64,000 bases of DNA from JADLGL01 sp963732865 (GTDB lineage: Bacteria > Pseudomonadota > Alphaproteobacteria > Rhizobiales > Kaistiaceae). Within the stretch, counting starts at the first letter, position 1. Each line of letters starts with the position of its first letter. The translations under genes and the position numbers were made by a program. Location of the stretch: the NCBI GenBank assembly GCA_963732865.1, contig CAVTBC010000001.1, forward strand, positions 310,001-374,000, read 5' to 3'. Positions 26,774-36,017 of the stretch are shown here, one piece after another. The notes under the pieces were generated by a model. That model had not been told where the DNA came from. It did no database searches and worked only from the letters and a program-made list of their open reading frames with translations.

Positions 26774-26984
26774 CAGAAACTGACCCCAGTCCTTGGCCGG
26801 CCAACGGTTTTGGCCAGCAATAATCGAGCCGGGCGTGGCGCAATATGGCGACGGCGACCCGGCCGGAAGCACGCTGAATTGCCTATCTTTTATCGCCGAT
26901 GCAAGTTGTGGCTCCTATGCGCGGGACGCAACTCACCCCCGCAAAACCGTCGATTGTGATATTCAGCGGCCAATTCTCGGCCGG

Positions 26985-27012
26985 TAAGATTGATGCAGCC
27001 CCGCTAAGATTG
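26985..27012. promoter_or_regulatory. Direct repeat upstream of gcl
   Basis: The 8-mer TAAGATTG occurs at 26985-26992 and again at 27005-27012, exactly 20 bases apart (two helical turns), 61 bases before the gcl start in the 299-base pyc-gcl divergent region. The spacing suits a dimeric activator or repressor binding one face of the DNA. No other clear promoter element was recognised in this gap. Confidence 0.4.
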
Positions 27013-27072
27013 CTAGTGAGGGTGCCAACGCCGCCTGTCCAAGCCGGGCGGCCGTGATCGCGAAGGATTCCC

Positions 27073-28890
27073 ATGGCCCGTATGAGAGCAACCGAAGCTG
27101 CCGTCCACGTCCTGGAAAAGGAGGGCGTGAAGCACGCTTTCGGCGTACCGGGCGCGGCCATCAATCCGCTCTACGCGGCGCTGCGCAAGGCCGGCTCTAT
27201 CCAGCATGTCCTCGCGCGCCATGTCGAAGGCGCCTCGCATATGGCCGAGGGCTACACCCGCGCCATCGCCGGCAATATCGGCGTTTGCCTCGGCACTTCC
27301 GGTCCGGCGGGTACCGACATGATTACGGGCCTCTATTCCGCCTGGGCGGATTCGATCCCGATCCTGTGCATTACCGGCCAGGCGCCGCGGGCGAAGCTGA
27401 ACAAGGAAGACTTCCAGGCCGTCGACATCCCTTCGATCGCCAAGCCGGTCACCAAGTGGGCCGAAACGATCATGGAGCCGGCGCTGGTTCCGCAGGCAAT
27501 CCAGAAGGCCTTTCACCTGATGCGCTCCGGTCGCCCTGGCCCGGTGCTGCTCGACCTGCCGATCGACGTGCAGATGGGCGAGATCGAGTTCGATCCCGAC
27601 ACCTACGAGCCGCTGCCGGTCTACAAGCCCTCTGCGACACGCAAGCAGATCGACAAGGCGCTCGCCATGATGAACGCGGCGGAGCGCCCGCTGATCATCG
27701 CCGGCGGCGGAATCATCAATGCCGACGCTTCGGACCTCCTGGTGGAGTTCGCCGAAATCACCGGTATTCCTGTGGTGCCGACCCTGATGGGCTGGGGCTC
27801 GATCCCGGACAGCCATCCGCTGATGGCCGGCATGGTCGGCATCCAGACCAGCCACCGCTATGGCAATGCCACATTCCTCCGGTCGGACTTCATCCTTGGC
27901 GTCGGCAATCGCTGGGCGAACCGGCATACGGGCGGCCTAGACACCTACACCAAGGGCCGCAAGTTCGTGCATGTCGACATTGAGCCGACCCAGATCGGCC
28001 GGGTGTTCATGCCGGACTACGGCATCACCTCGGACGCCAAGGCGGCGCTCGCGCTGTTCGTCGAGGCAGCCAAGGAAATGAAGGCTGCTGGCAAGCTGAA
28101 GGACCGCAGTGCATGGGCAGCCGAAGGCGCCTACCGCAAGGAAAAGATGCTGCGGAAGTCGCATTTCGACAATGTGCCGCTGAAGCCGCAGCGGGTCTAT
28201 GAGGAGATGATTTCGCAGTTCGGCGACGACGTTTGTTACGTCACCGCGATTGGCCTGTCGCAGATCGCCGGGGCGCAGTTCCTGCGGGTGCAGAAGCCCC
28301 GCCATTGGATCAATTGCGGCCAGGCGGGACCGCTGGGCTGGACCCTCCCCGCGGCGCTCGGCGTCCGCGCCGCCGATCCGAAGCGCAAGATCGTGGCTCT
28401 GTCGGGCGACTATGACTTCCAGTTCCTCATCGAGGAGCTCGCCGTCGGCGCGCAACACAAGCTGCCCTACATCCATGTCCTGCTGAACAACTCCTATCTC
28501 GGCCTGATCCGGCAGTCGCAGCGCGCCTTCGACATGGACTTCCAGGTCAGCCTGGCATTCGACAACATCAACGCGGCGCCCGATGGCGACGCGGTGCCGG
28601 GTTATGGCGTTGACCATGTTGCGGTCGCCGAAGGGCTTGGCTGCAAGGCGGTGCGGGTGAAGAGCCCGAACGAATTCGGCGAGGCCTTCGCCAAAGCCGA
28701 GGCACTGATGAACGAGCATCAGGTGCCGGTCGTGATCGAGTTCATCACCGAGCGCGTGACCAACATCGCCATGGGGCCGGACCTTGATGCGGTCAACGAG
28801 TTCGAAGAGATCCTCGACCTCGACCCCAGTCTGACCAAGGAAAATGGCTGGGTACCAGCCACGGCGGCCCAGCACGAGCCCGCCGAGTAA
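27073..28890 (+). CDS. gcl: Glyoxylate carboligase (tartronate-semialdehyde synthase)
   Basis: It joins two glyoxylates to tartronate semialdehyde and CO2, using thiamine diphosphate. The 605-residue product matches Gcl throughout: MRATEAAVHVLEKEGVKHAF, FGVPGAAINPLYAALRK, LNKEDFQAVDIPSIAKPV, RHWINCGQAGPLGWTLPAAL and the ThDP motif ALSGDYDFQFL. Residue 51 is Val (ARHVEGASH), the unusual replacement of the catalytic Glu that defines Gcl. It opens a long operon that carries glyoxylate and glycolate to glycerate phosphate. Confidence 0.98.
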   Translation: MARMRATEAAVHVLEKEGVKHAFGVPGAAINPLYAALRKAGSIQHVLARHVEGASHMAEGYTRAIAGNIGVCLGTSGPAGTDMITGLYSAWADSIPILCITGQAPRAKLNKEDFQAVDIPSIAKPVTKWAETIMEPALVPQAIQKAFHLMRSGRPGPVLLDLPIDVQMGEIEFDPDTYEPLPVYKPSATRKQIDKALAMMNAAERPLIIAGGGIINADASDLLVEFAEITGIPVVPTLMGWGSIPDSHPLMAGMVGIQTSHRYGNATFLRSDFILGVGNRWANRHTGGLDTYTKGRKFVHVDIEPTQIGRVFMPDYGITSDAKAALALFVEAAKEMKAAGKLKDRSAWAAEGAYRKEKMLRKSHFDNVPLKPQRVYEEMISQFGDDVCYVTAIGLSQIAGAQFLRVQKPRHWINCGQAGPLGWTLPAALGVRAADPKRKIVALSGDYDFQFLIEELAVGAQHKLPYIHVLLNNSYLGLIRQSQRAFDMDFQVSLAFDNINAAPDGDAVPGYGVDHVAVAEGLGCKAVRVKSPNEFGEAFAKAEALMNEHQVPVVIEFITERVTNIAMGPDLDAVNEFEEILDLDPSLTKENGWVPATAAQHEPAE

Positions 28891-28928
28891 ATTCGCGCGA
28901 ACATTCAATTGCTTGAGGAATTTTGCTG

Positions 28929-29705
28929 ATGCCCAAATTCGCGGCTAATCTGTCGATGCTGTTCACCGAGAACGATTTCCTCGACCGCTTTGCCGCGGCC
29001 GCCGCGGCGGGCTTCAAGGGCGTTGAGTATCTCTTCCCCTATGCCTTCCCGGCATCCGAGATAGCCGCGCGACTGAAAGACAACGGCCTGACGCAGGTGC
29101 TGTTCAACCTGCCGGCCGGCAATTGGGATGCGGGCGATCGCGGCATCACCTGCCTTCCCGATCGCGTCGATGAATTCAAGGCGGGCGTCGACAAGGCGAT
29201 CGAATATGCCGAGGCGCTCGGCTGCAAGCAGGTGAACACACTGGCCGGCATCGCGCCGGTGGGGGCGTCCGGTCCTGAGCTCCGGCAGACCTTCATCAGC
29301 AATCTGCGCTACGCGGTGGCCAAGCTGCAGGCGGCGGGGATCAAGCTCCTGATCGAACCGATCAACGTGTTCGATATTCCGGGCTTCTATCTCAACCACA
29401 CCAATCAGGCGCTTGAGATCATCGCCGAAGTCGGCAGCGACAACCTCTTCCTGCAATATGACATCTACCATATGCAGCGAATGGAAGGAGAATTGGCCGC
29501 AACGATCGAGCGGAACCTTCCGCACATCGCGCATGTGCAGCTTGCGGACAATCCGGGCCGCAACGAGCCGGGCACCGGCGAAATCAACTACCCGTTCCTT
29601 TTCAAGCATTTGGACAAGATCGGCTACACCGGCTGGGTCGGTTGCGAATACAAGCCTGCAGCGGGCACCGTCGCCGGCCTCGGCTGGATGGCGCAGTCGG
29701 CTTAG
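28929..29705 (+). CDS. hyi: Hydroxypyruvate isomerase
   Basis: It interconverts tartronate semialdehyde and hydroxypyruvate. The 258-residue TIM-barrel product shows FAANLSMLFTENDFLDRF, GFKGVEYLFPYAFP, the metal-site segment LLIEPINVFDIPGFYL and LFLQYDIYHMQRMEG, all typical of Hyi. The ATG at 28929 has GAGGA upstream. It lies 38 bases after gcl and 39 before glxR. Confidence 0.96.
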   Translation: MPKFAANLSMLFTENDFLDRFAAAAAAGFKGVEYLFPYAFPASEIAARLKDNGLTQVLFNLPAGNWDAGDRGITCLPDRVDEFKAGVDKAIEYAEALGCKQVNTLAGIAPVGASGPELRQTFISNLRYAVAKLQAAGIKLLIEPINVFDIPGFYLNHTNQALEIIAEVGSDNLFLQYDIYHMQRMEGELAATIERNLPHIAHVQLADNPGRNEPGTGEINYPFLFKHLDKIGYTGWVGCEYKPAAGTVAGLGWMAQSA

Positions 29706-29744
29706 CGCCGGACCACTACACAAAACATACGGGAGACGTGGCAG

Positions 29745-30629
29745 ATGAAGGTCGGATTCATAGGACTTGGCATCATGGGGCGGCCGATGGCCGGCCACCT
29801 ACTCGCCGGCGGTCATGAGCTCGCCGCTTATGACATCAAGCCGGTGGCGCAGGACATTCTCGACGCTGGCGGTGTCGCCTGCGCTTCGGCCAAGGCGGTC
29901 GCGGAACAGAGCGATGTTATCGTCGTCATGGTCCCCGACACGCCGCACGTCGAGGCAGCGCTGTTCGCTGCGGACGGCGTTGCCGAGGGCCTGTCGGCCG
30001 GCAAGACAGTCATCGACATGAGCTCGATCTCGCCGATCGCGACCAAGGTTTTCGCCGAGAAGATCAAGGCGCTGGGCTGCGAATATCTCGATGCGCCGGT
30101 TTCTGGCGGCGAAGTCGGCGCCAAGAACGCGACGCTGACGATCATGGTCGGCGGCACGGAGGAATCCTTCGCCCGCGTGAAGCCGCTGTTCGAGCTGATG
30201 GGCAAGAACATCACGCTGGTCGGCGGCAACGGCGACGGGCAGACCGCCAAGGTCGCCAACCAGATCATCGTCGCCCTGAACATCGAGGCGGTGGGCGAAG
30301 CGCTGCTGTTTGCGTCCAAGGCCGGCGCCGATCCGGCCAAGGTGCGCGAGGCGCTGATGGGCGGCTTCGCCTCGTCGAAGATCCTCGAAGTTCACGGCGA
30401 GCGCATGGTCAAGCGGACCTTCAATCCCGGCTTCCGCATCGCTCTGCACCAGAAGGATCTCAACCTGGCGCTGGAATCGGCGCGCAGCCTGAAGATGGCC
30501 CTGCCGAGCACGGCGCTGGCGCAGCAACTCTTCAACACCTGCGCGGCCCATGGCGGCGCAGCTTGGGATCACTCCGCGATGGTCAAGGCGCTCGAGATCA
30601 TGGCCAATCATACGGTGATGCCAGACTAG
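29745..30629 (+). CDS. glxR: Tartronate semialdehyde (2-hydroxy-3-oxopropionate) reductase
   Basis: It reduces tartronate semialdehyde to D-glycerate with NAD(P)H. The 294-residue beta-hydroxyacid dehydrogenase starts MKVGFIGLGIMGRPMAGHLL, has the substrate motif EYLDAPVSGGEVGAKNATLT, and the catalytic Lys in DGQTAKVANQIIVALN. The ATG at 29745 has GGGAG upstream. It is the third gene of the glyoxylate operon. Confidence 0.97.
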   Translation: MKVGFIGLGIMGRPMAGHLLAGGHELAAYDIKPVAQDILDAGGVACASAKAVAEQSDVIVVMVPDTPHVEAALFAADGVAEGLSAGKTVIDMSSISPIATKVFAEKIKALGCEYLDAPVSGGEVGAKNATLTIMVGGTEESFARVKPLFELMGKNITLVGGNGDGQTAKVANQIIVALNIEAVGEALLFASKAGADPAKVREALMGGFASSKILEVHGERMVKRTFNPGFRIALHQKDLNLALESARSLKMALPSTALAQQLFNTCAAHGGAAWDHSAMVKALEIMANHTVMPD

Positions 30630-30651
30630 CCAGCGCCTCGGGTCGACGGCG

Positions 30652-32061
30652 ATGACCTTCAAGCTGCGGCACGCCATCAAGGACGCCGCTCTCACCGCGG
30701 ATAACGCGGAGGCGAAGCGTATCTTGGAAGCGGTGCCCGGCGATTGGCGCACGGAGGCCTTCGAGATTGCGTCAGATCTCACGCCAAAACTGCGGTTACG
30801 CCTCGCCGGCGTCTGCTTGCGCTTCGATCTGATCGATGCCGCGGTGAAACTCCTGCTGCCCGAGAACGGATCGGCGGCGCAGCCACCGGTTGAGGCGATC
30901 GTTCTCGATCCGCAATTTACGCGGCCCGACGGACATCACGATCCGCACGACCGCTTCTATCTCGATCTGGTCACAAAGGCTGGGCTTTCGGCAGCGTGGG
31001 TCCATCCCCCGGCTCCCGCGAGCGTGCTGCCGGCCGGGGTGATCGACCTCGGTTCGCTGACTCATTTGCCGCTGAAGCGGCTGTTCCCGGCGGCCTTGGG
31101 AACGCCGGAATTGTCCGCGCTGAATCGCCTCGTCGAGGTCATGTTTCAGCGCTCGCTGCCCGTCGCGGCAGCGCGCCTCATCATTGTCCCCACCGCGTTC
31201 CTCACCTTCATCGAAGGTCTCGCGATGTTTGTCGCCGCACTGCAAAAACCGCCGGCCCTCCTCCTGTGCATTCACGAACCCTTCGGGAGCGAGCCTGGAC
31301 CGCAGGACGCCATGCGCGAGACCTTCCGAGCAGCTTTCGACAGACTGCGCAACGTGCCTGAATTGCGGCTCCTGGTCGTTACCGAGTCGCCCCCCATCGC
31401 CGAGGGGTTTCGCAACATGTTCGGCGATGATTGGGAAGTCGTTGCCGGGCCGGTCGTCGCCGGTACCCGCCGTCTCGCCAGTGAACGGGCACTTCGGGAG
31501 CGGGGAGACATCGTCGCCGGATTTGTCGGCCGAGGCACGACAGACCGCGGCGTGCGGCTGCTGCCGGAGATCGCGAAACGAACCTTGGCCGACCGGCCGG
31601 ACATCGGATGGCGAATCCAACTCAACCCACGCCGGTCGCCCGACCCGCAAACCGACGCCGTAGGTGCTGCGCTCGAGCAAGAGATCGCGGACGGCGCGGT
31701 CGATTTCATACCTCGCCGGCTCGACGCCACAGAATATGCCGAACTGCTTGAGTCGATCGATATCATGGTGATGCCGTTCGATTCCGCGTACCAGCTCCGT
31801 TCGTCCGGCCTCCCGCCGGAATGCCTTAGCTTTGGCATCGTCATGGTCGTGCCCGAGGGGAGCACGATGGCGCGGTTGGCCGCGGATTACGATGCCGGCT
31901 ACGTGACGTTCGCCGAGCGGGAACCCGATGCGATTGCCGCGGCGATCGGCAAGGCCGCCGAGAACATCGCAGTCTTACGCGGGAAGTCAGCCGACGCCGC
32001 AAAGCGCTTCGGCAGCAGCGATGGCCGCCGCAGGGTCGAGCAATTCATCGAGGCCGCCTGA
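30652..32061 (+). CDS. Glycosyltransferase-like (GT-B) protein of unknown substrate
   Basis: The 469-residue product has no recognised N-terminal motif, but its second half looks like the nucleotide-sugar domain of GT-B glycosyltransferases: FVGRGTTDRGVRLLPEIAKR, GWRIQLNPRRS, DATEYAELLESIDIMVMPFD, SSGLPPECLSFGIVMVVPEG. No signal peptide or membrane segment is obvious. It is wedged between glxR (22 bases upstream) and glycerate kinase (stop and start overlap as TGATG), so it is cotranscribed with glycerate-forming enzymes. Whether it glycosylates glycerate or is an unrelated passenger cannot be decided from sequence. Confidence 0.65.
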   Translation: MTFKLRHAIKDAALTADNAEAKRILEAVPGDWRTEAFEIASDLTPKLRLRLAGVCLRFDLIDAAVKLLLPENGSAAQPPVEAIVLDPQFTRPDGHHDPHDRFYLDLVTKAGLSAAWVHPPAPASVLPAGVIDLGSLTHLPLKRLFPAALGTPELSALNRLVEVMFQRSLPVAAARLIIVPTAFLTFIEGLAMFVAALQKPPALLLCIHEPFGSEPGPQDAMRETFRAAFDRLRNVPELRLLVVTESPPIAEGFRNMFGDDWEVVAGPVVAGTRRLASERALRERGDIVAGFVGRGTTDRGVRLLPEIAKRTLADRPDIGWRIQLNPRRSPDPQTDAVGAALEQEIADGAVDFIPRRLDATEYAELLESIDIMVMPFDSAYQLRSSGLPPECLSFGIVMVVPEGSTMARLAADYDAGYVTFAEREPDAIAAAIGKAAENIAVLRGKSADAAKRFGSSDGRRRVEQFIEAA

Positions 32062-33317
32062 TGCCGGATCGCCGCCCCCTCCTTCGCGCCATGTTCGATG
32101 CCGCGGTTGCCGCCGCATCGCCGGCGCTGTGCGTGCCGCCGTACCTGCCGGTGCCGCCGAAAGGGCGCGCCGTTATAGTCGGCGCGGGCAAGGCCGCGGC
32201 ATCAATGGCCGCGGCGGTTGAGGCGAATTGGCCGGGGCCGATCCAGGGCCTCGTCGTCACCCGTTATGGGCATGCGGTCCCTTGCGCGCGGATCGAAGTG
32301 GTTGAGGCATCACATCCCGTGCCGGACGAGGCGGGACGCGCCGCCGCCGCGCGGATCTTGGCGCTGGCGCAAAGCCTTGGGCCGGATGATCTGCTGCTCT
32401 GCCTCATCTCCGGCGGCGGGTCAGCGCTCCTTGCACTGCCGCCGGACGGGCTGACACTGGAGGACAAGCAGGACATCAACCGCGCTCTCCTCCGTTCGGG
32501 TGCCACCATCAGCGAAATGAACTGCGTCCGGAAGCATCTCTCGGCCATCAAGGGCGGACGCTTGGCGGCAGCCGCCGCGCCGGCGCATGTCGTGTCGCTG
32601 ATCATCTCCGATGTTCCCGGGGACGACCCAGCCGTGATCGCTTCCGGCCCGACAGTGCCCGACCCCACGACATCGGCGGACGCGCTCGCGATTCTACAGC
32701 GCTATGACATCGCCATCTCGGACGCGGTGTTGCAGCATCTGGCGAGTTCGGCGTCGGAAACGCCGAAACCGGGGGACCCGGCGTTCGTCAGGGTGCAGAA
32801 CGTGGTTGTCGCCTCGGCGATGGCTTCGCTGCAGGCTGGGGCCGCCGTTGCCGCAAAGGCCGGCTTTGCGACGCGCATCCTCAGCGACGCGATCGAGGGC
32901 GAGGCCCGCGCGGTCGGCGCGGCGCATGCCAGCTTCGCCGAAGCGGTGCCCGCCGACGATGCGCCGCTGGCGCTCATCTCCGGTGGCGAGACGACGGTGA
33001 CGATCCGTTCCGATGGCGGGCGCGGCGGTCGCAACAGCGAATATCTGCTGGCGCTGGGTCTCGGCCTCGACGGCGACCCGCGCTACGCCGCCCTCGCAGC
33101 AGACACGGACGGCATCGACGGCAGCGAAGACAACGCCGGGGCCTTCCTGACGCCGGACACCCTAGCCAAAGCCCGGGCCGCCGGACTCGACCCGGCAGGG
33201 CGGCTCGAATCACACGACGCCTATTCGGTTTTCGAGGCCGCCGGCGATCTGCTCGTCAGCGGCCCGACCTTCACCAATGTCAATGACTTCCGGGTGACGC
33301 TGGTTGAGCGGGATTGA
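32061..33317 (+). CDS. ttuD: Glycerate 2-kinase, MOFRL family
   Basis: It phosphorylates D-glycerate to 2-phosphoglycerate, sending glyoxylate carbon to glycolysis. The 418-residue product shows the GckA/TtuD pattern: VIVGAGKAAASMAAAVEANW, CLISGGGSALLALPPDGLTL, ISEMNCVRKHLSAIKGGRLA, and a C-terminal MOFRL domain (GGRNSEYLLALGLGL, AALAADTDGIDGSEDNAGAF). Translation is coupled to the glycosyltransferase-like gene by TGATG. Confidence 0.96.
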   Translation: MPDRRPLLRAMFDAAVAAASPALCVPPYLPVPPKGRAVIVGAGKAAASMAAAVEANWPGPIQGLVVTRYGHAVPCARIEVVEASHPVPDEAGRAAAARILALAQSLGPDDLLLCLISGGGSALLALPPDGLTLEDKQDINRALLRSGATISEMNCVRKHLSAIKGGRLAAAAAPAHVVSLIISDVPGDDPAVIASGPTVPDPTTSADALAILQRYDIAISDAVLQHLASSASETPKPGDPAFVRVQNVVVASAMASLQAGAAVAAKAGFATRILSDAIEGEARAVGAAHASFAEAVPADDAPLALISGGETTVTIRSDGGRGGRNSEYLLALGLGLDGDPRYAALAADTDGIDGSEDNAGAFLTPDTLAKARAAGLDPAGRLESHDAYSVFEAAGDLLVSGPTFTNVNDFRVTLVERD

Positions 33318-33348
33318 TCCCACCCGCGCCTCGGTTCAGACTCGGGCC

Positions 33349-34809
33349 ATGGAACCGTTGATTGCCTTTCCCGTTCCGAACGCCGCCATTCTGGGCCGAC
33401 GTTCGGCCATCGTCTCGGGCCTCTCCAAACTCGTTCCGGCTGACGCCTTGGTCGAAGCCGAGGAAGAACGGCGGGCCTATGAGACCGACGCCTACACCGC
33501 CTATCGCCGCCTTCCGTTGGCGGTCGTTCTGCCACGCACGACGGAGGAAGTTGCCGCCGTGCTCCGCTTCTGCAGCGACAATGCCGTGCCCGTCGTGGCG
33601 CGTGGGGCCGGCACGTCGCTGGCCGGCGGCGCCATCCCGCAGGAGGACGCGGTTGTCGTCGGGCTGGGCCGGATGAACCGCATCCTCGAAATCGACCTTG
33701 CCAATCGCTTCGCCCGCGTCCAGGCGGGCGTCACCAATCTCGCGATCAGCGGCGCCGTCGGCCCGGATGGCTTCTTCTACGCCCCGGACCCCTCCTCGCA
33801 GCTTGCCTGCACCATCGCCGGCAATATCGCGATGAACTCCGGCGGGGCGCATTGCCTGAAGCACGGCGTCACCACCAACAATCTCCTGGGCGTCAAAATG
33901 GTTCTGATCGACGGTACTGTCGTCGACATCGGCGGTGGCTATCTCGATGCCGACGGGTATGACCTGCTCGGGCTCGTCTGTGGCTCCGAGGGCCAACTCG
34001 GGATCGTCACCGAAGCCACGGTTCGGATCATGCCGAAGGCGGAGGGCGCGCGGCCAGTGCTTCTCAGCTTCGACAGCAGCGAGGAAGCAGGCGCAGCGGT
34101 GGCCGCCGTCATCGGCGCCGGGATCATCCCGGTGGCGCTCGAATTCATGGACCGCCAGGCGATCGAGATTTGCGAGGCATTCGCCAAAGCCGGCTACCCA
34201 GTGGGGGCCGCCGCGATGCTGATCATCGAGGTCGAAGGTTCAGAAGCGGAAATGGATGCCGAGCTCAAGCGGATCATCAAGATTGCCGAGCAACACAATG
34301 TTCGCATTGTGAAAGAAAGCAGATCCGCGATGGAAACGGCGGCGATCTGGAAAGGCCGGAAGGCCGCCTTCGGAGCGACCGGCCGCGTCGCCGATTACAT
34401 CTGTATGGACGGCACGATCCCGACCGGCCAGCTGCCGCGCGTGCTGAAACGGATCGGCGAGATCATCGCCGAGCACGGGCTTCGGGTCGCCAATGTCTTC
34501 CACGCCGGCGACGGCAATCTCCACCCGCTGATCCTGCACAACGCCAATGACGAGGACGAGTTCCGCAACGCCGAACTCGCCGGCAACGAGATCCTTCGCC
34601 TCTGCGTCGAGGCCGGCGGCTGCCTCACCGGCGAGCATGGGGTCGGCCTGGAGAAGCGCGACCTGATGGGCGTTCAATTCAACGACGCCGACCTTCGGCA
34701 GCAGATGCGCGTGCGCGCCGTGTTCGATCCCGCCTGGCTGCTCAATCCGGCCAAGGTCTTCCCGCTTGAAGCGCGCGAGGCGGGCGCTCCCATCGCGGCG
34801 GTCGCGTGA
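33349..34809 (+). CDS. glcD: Glycolate oxidase subunit GlcD (FAD-linked)
   Basis: GlcD is the FAD catalytic subunit that oxidises glycolate to glyoxylate, feeding Gcl encoded upstream. The 486-residue product has the FAD_binding_4 loop VVARGAGTSLAGGAIPQEDA, PDPSSQLACTIAGNIAMNSG, and the C-terminal HAGDGNLHPLI and LTGEHGVGLEKRDLM motifs. The ATG at 33349 is preferred; the frame is open to 33304. The stop overlaps the glcE start by 4 bases. Confidence 0.97.
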   Translation: MEPLIAFPVPNAAILGRRSAIVSGLSKLVPADALVEAEEERRAYETDAYTAYRRLPLAVVLPRTTEEVAAVLRFCSDNAVPVVARGAGTSLAGGAIPQEDAVVVGLGRMNRILEIDLANRFARVQAGVTNLAISGAVGPDGFFYAPDPSSQLACTIAGNIAMNSGGAHCLKHGVTTNNLLGVKMVLIDGTVVDIGGGYLDADGYDLLGLVCGSEGQLGIVTEATVRIMPKAEGARPVLLSFDSSEEAGAAVAAVIGAGIIPVALEFMDRQAIEICEAFAKAGYPVGAAAMLIIEVEGSEAEMDAELKRIIKIAEQHNVRIVKESRSAMETAAIWKGRKAAFGATGRVADYICMDGTIPTGQLPRVLKRIGEIIAEHGLRVANVFHAGDGNLHPLILHNANDEDEFRNAELAGNEILRLCVEAGGCLTGEHGVGLEKRDLMGVQFNDADLRQQMRVRAVFDPAWLLNPAKVFPLEAREAGAPIAAVA

Positions 34810-36014
34810 GCGACGCTGCCGTGGCGCCAGCGCTGACACCCGAAAGCGAAGACGAGGCGGCCGTCATGGTCGCCGAGGCGCTCGCCGCGCAGCGGTCGCT
34901 GCGCATCTCAGGCAGCGATACGCGGAGCGGCCTCGGACGGCCCGTCCAGTCAACCGGGGAACTCAGCGCGACCAGCCTTTCGGGCGTTCACTTCTACGAA
35001 CCTGCGGAATTGGTGATCGGCGCCGGCGCCGGGACGCCCGTTCGTGAGGTCGAGGCCGTGCTGGCCGAAAGCGGCCAGATGCTGGCGTTCGAGCCAATGG
35101 ATCATCGACCGCTCTATCGCACCAGTGGTGAACCAACCATGGGCGGCATTGCGGCGGTGAATGCGTCGGGGCCTCGGCGTATTCGTGTCGGCGCGGCGCG
35201 CGACGCGCTGCTCGGCGTTCGCTTCGTCAATGGAAGCGGCGAGATCATCAAATCAGGTGGCCGCGTGATGAAGAACGTCACCGGCCTCGATCTTGTGAAG
35301 CTGCTATGCGGCTCGCACGGGACGCTCGGCTTCCTGACGGAGGTTGTCTTCAAGGTTCTGCCGAAGCCGGAGCGGAGCGCCACGCTTGCCGTCGCCGGAT
35401 TGAACGACGCTGATGCAGTCACCGTGATGGCGGCCGCGCTCGGATCGCCTTTCGAGCCGACCGGTGCGGCGCATCTCCCGGCAGGCATCGACGGCGATGC
35501 CGCCCGCACGCTCATTCGTATCGAGGGCTTTTCGGAGTCGGTCAGCTATCGCGTCGCGGCGCTGCGCCAACTCCTGAGCCGGCACGGCGCAGGCGATGCG
35601 ATCGGCGTCGACGAGTCGGCGGATGTGTGGGCGAAGATTCGTGACGCGGCGTTTCTCGCCGAGCCAAGCGATCGCGCGATCTGGCGGATATCCACGGTGG
35701 CGGGGAAGGCGCCGGCGGTCACCGCGGCGATCGCCGCGGCGCTTCCCGACGCGCGCTGGTTCTACGACTGGGGCGGCGGGCTGATCTGGCTGTCAGTCGA
35801 TGCCGCAAATGACGCGGGCGCGGCAGCGATCCGGTCGGTGCTCGCGCCAGAAACGGGCCACGCGACGCTCATTCGCGCGCCCGACGCGATACGCAGCGCG
35901 GTGCCTGTGTTCCAGCCTCTCGCCGGACCGGCGATGGCGCTGACCGCCGGCGTGAAACGGAGTATCGACCGGGATGGCGTTTTTGGCCGCGGACGGATGT
36001 ATGCTGAGTTCTAG
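34806..36014 (+). CDS. glcE: Glycolate oxidase subunit GlcE
   Basis: GlcE is the second FAD-binding-type subunit of the GlcDEF complex. The 402-residue product has ELVIGAGAGTPVREVEAVLA, MLAFEPMDHRPLYR, TMGGIAAVNASGPRRIRVGA and KSGGRVMKNVTGLDLVKLLC, all characteristic. The GTG at 34806 overlaps the glcD stop. glcF begins 3 bases after its stop. Confidence 0.96.
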   Translation: MSDAAVAPALTPESEDEAAVMVAEALAAQRSLRISGSDTRSGLGRPVQSTGELSATSLSGVHFYEPAELVIGAGAGTPVREVEAVLAESGQMLAFEPMDHRPLYRTSGEPTMGGIAAVNASGPRRIRVGAARDALLGVRFVNGSGEIIKSGGRVMKNVTGLDLVKLLCGSHGTLGFLTEVVFKVLPKPERSATLAVAGLNDADAVTVMAAALGSPFEPTGAAHLPAGIDGDAARTLIRIEGFSESVSYRVAALRQLLSRHGAGDAIGVDESADVWAKIRDAAFLAEPSDRAIWRISTVAGKAPAVTAAIAAALPDARWFYDWGGGLIWLSVDAANDAGAAAIRSVLAPETGHATLIRAPDAIRSAVPVFQPLAGPAMALTAGVKRSIDRDGVFGRGRMYAEF

Positions 36015-36017
36015 ACC

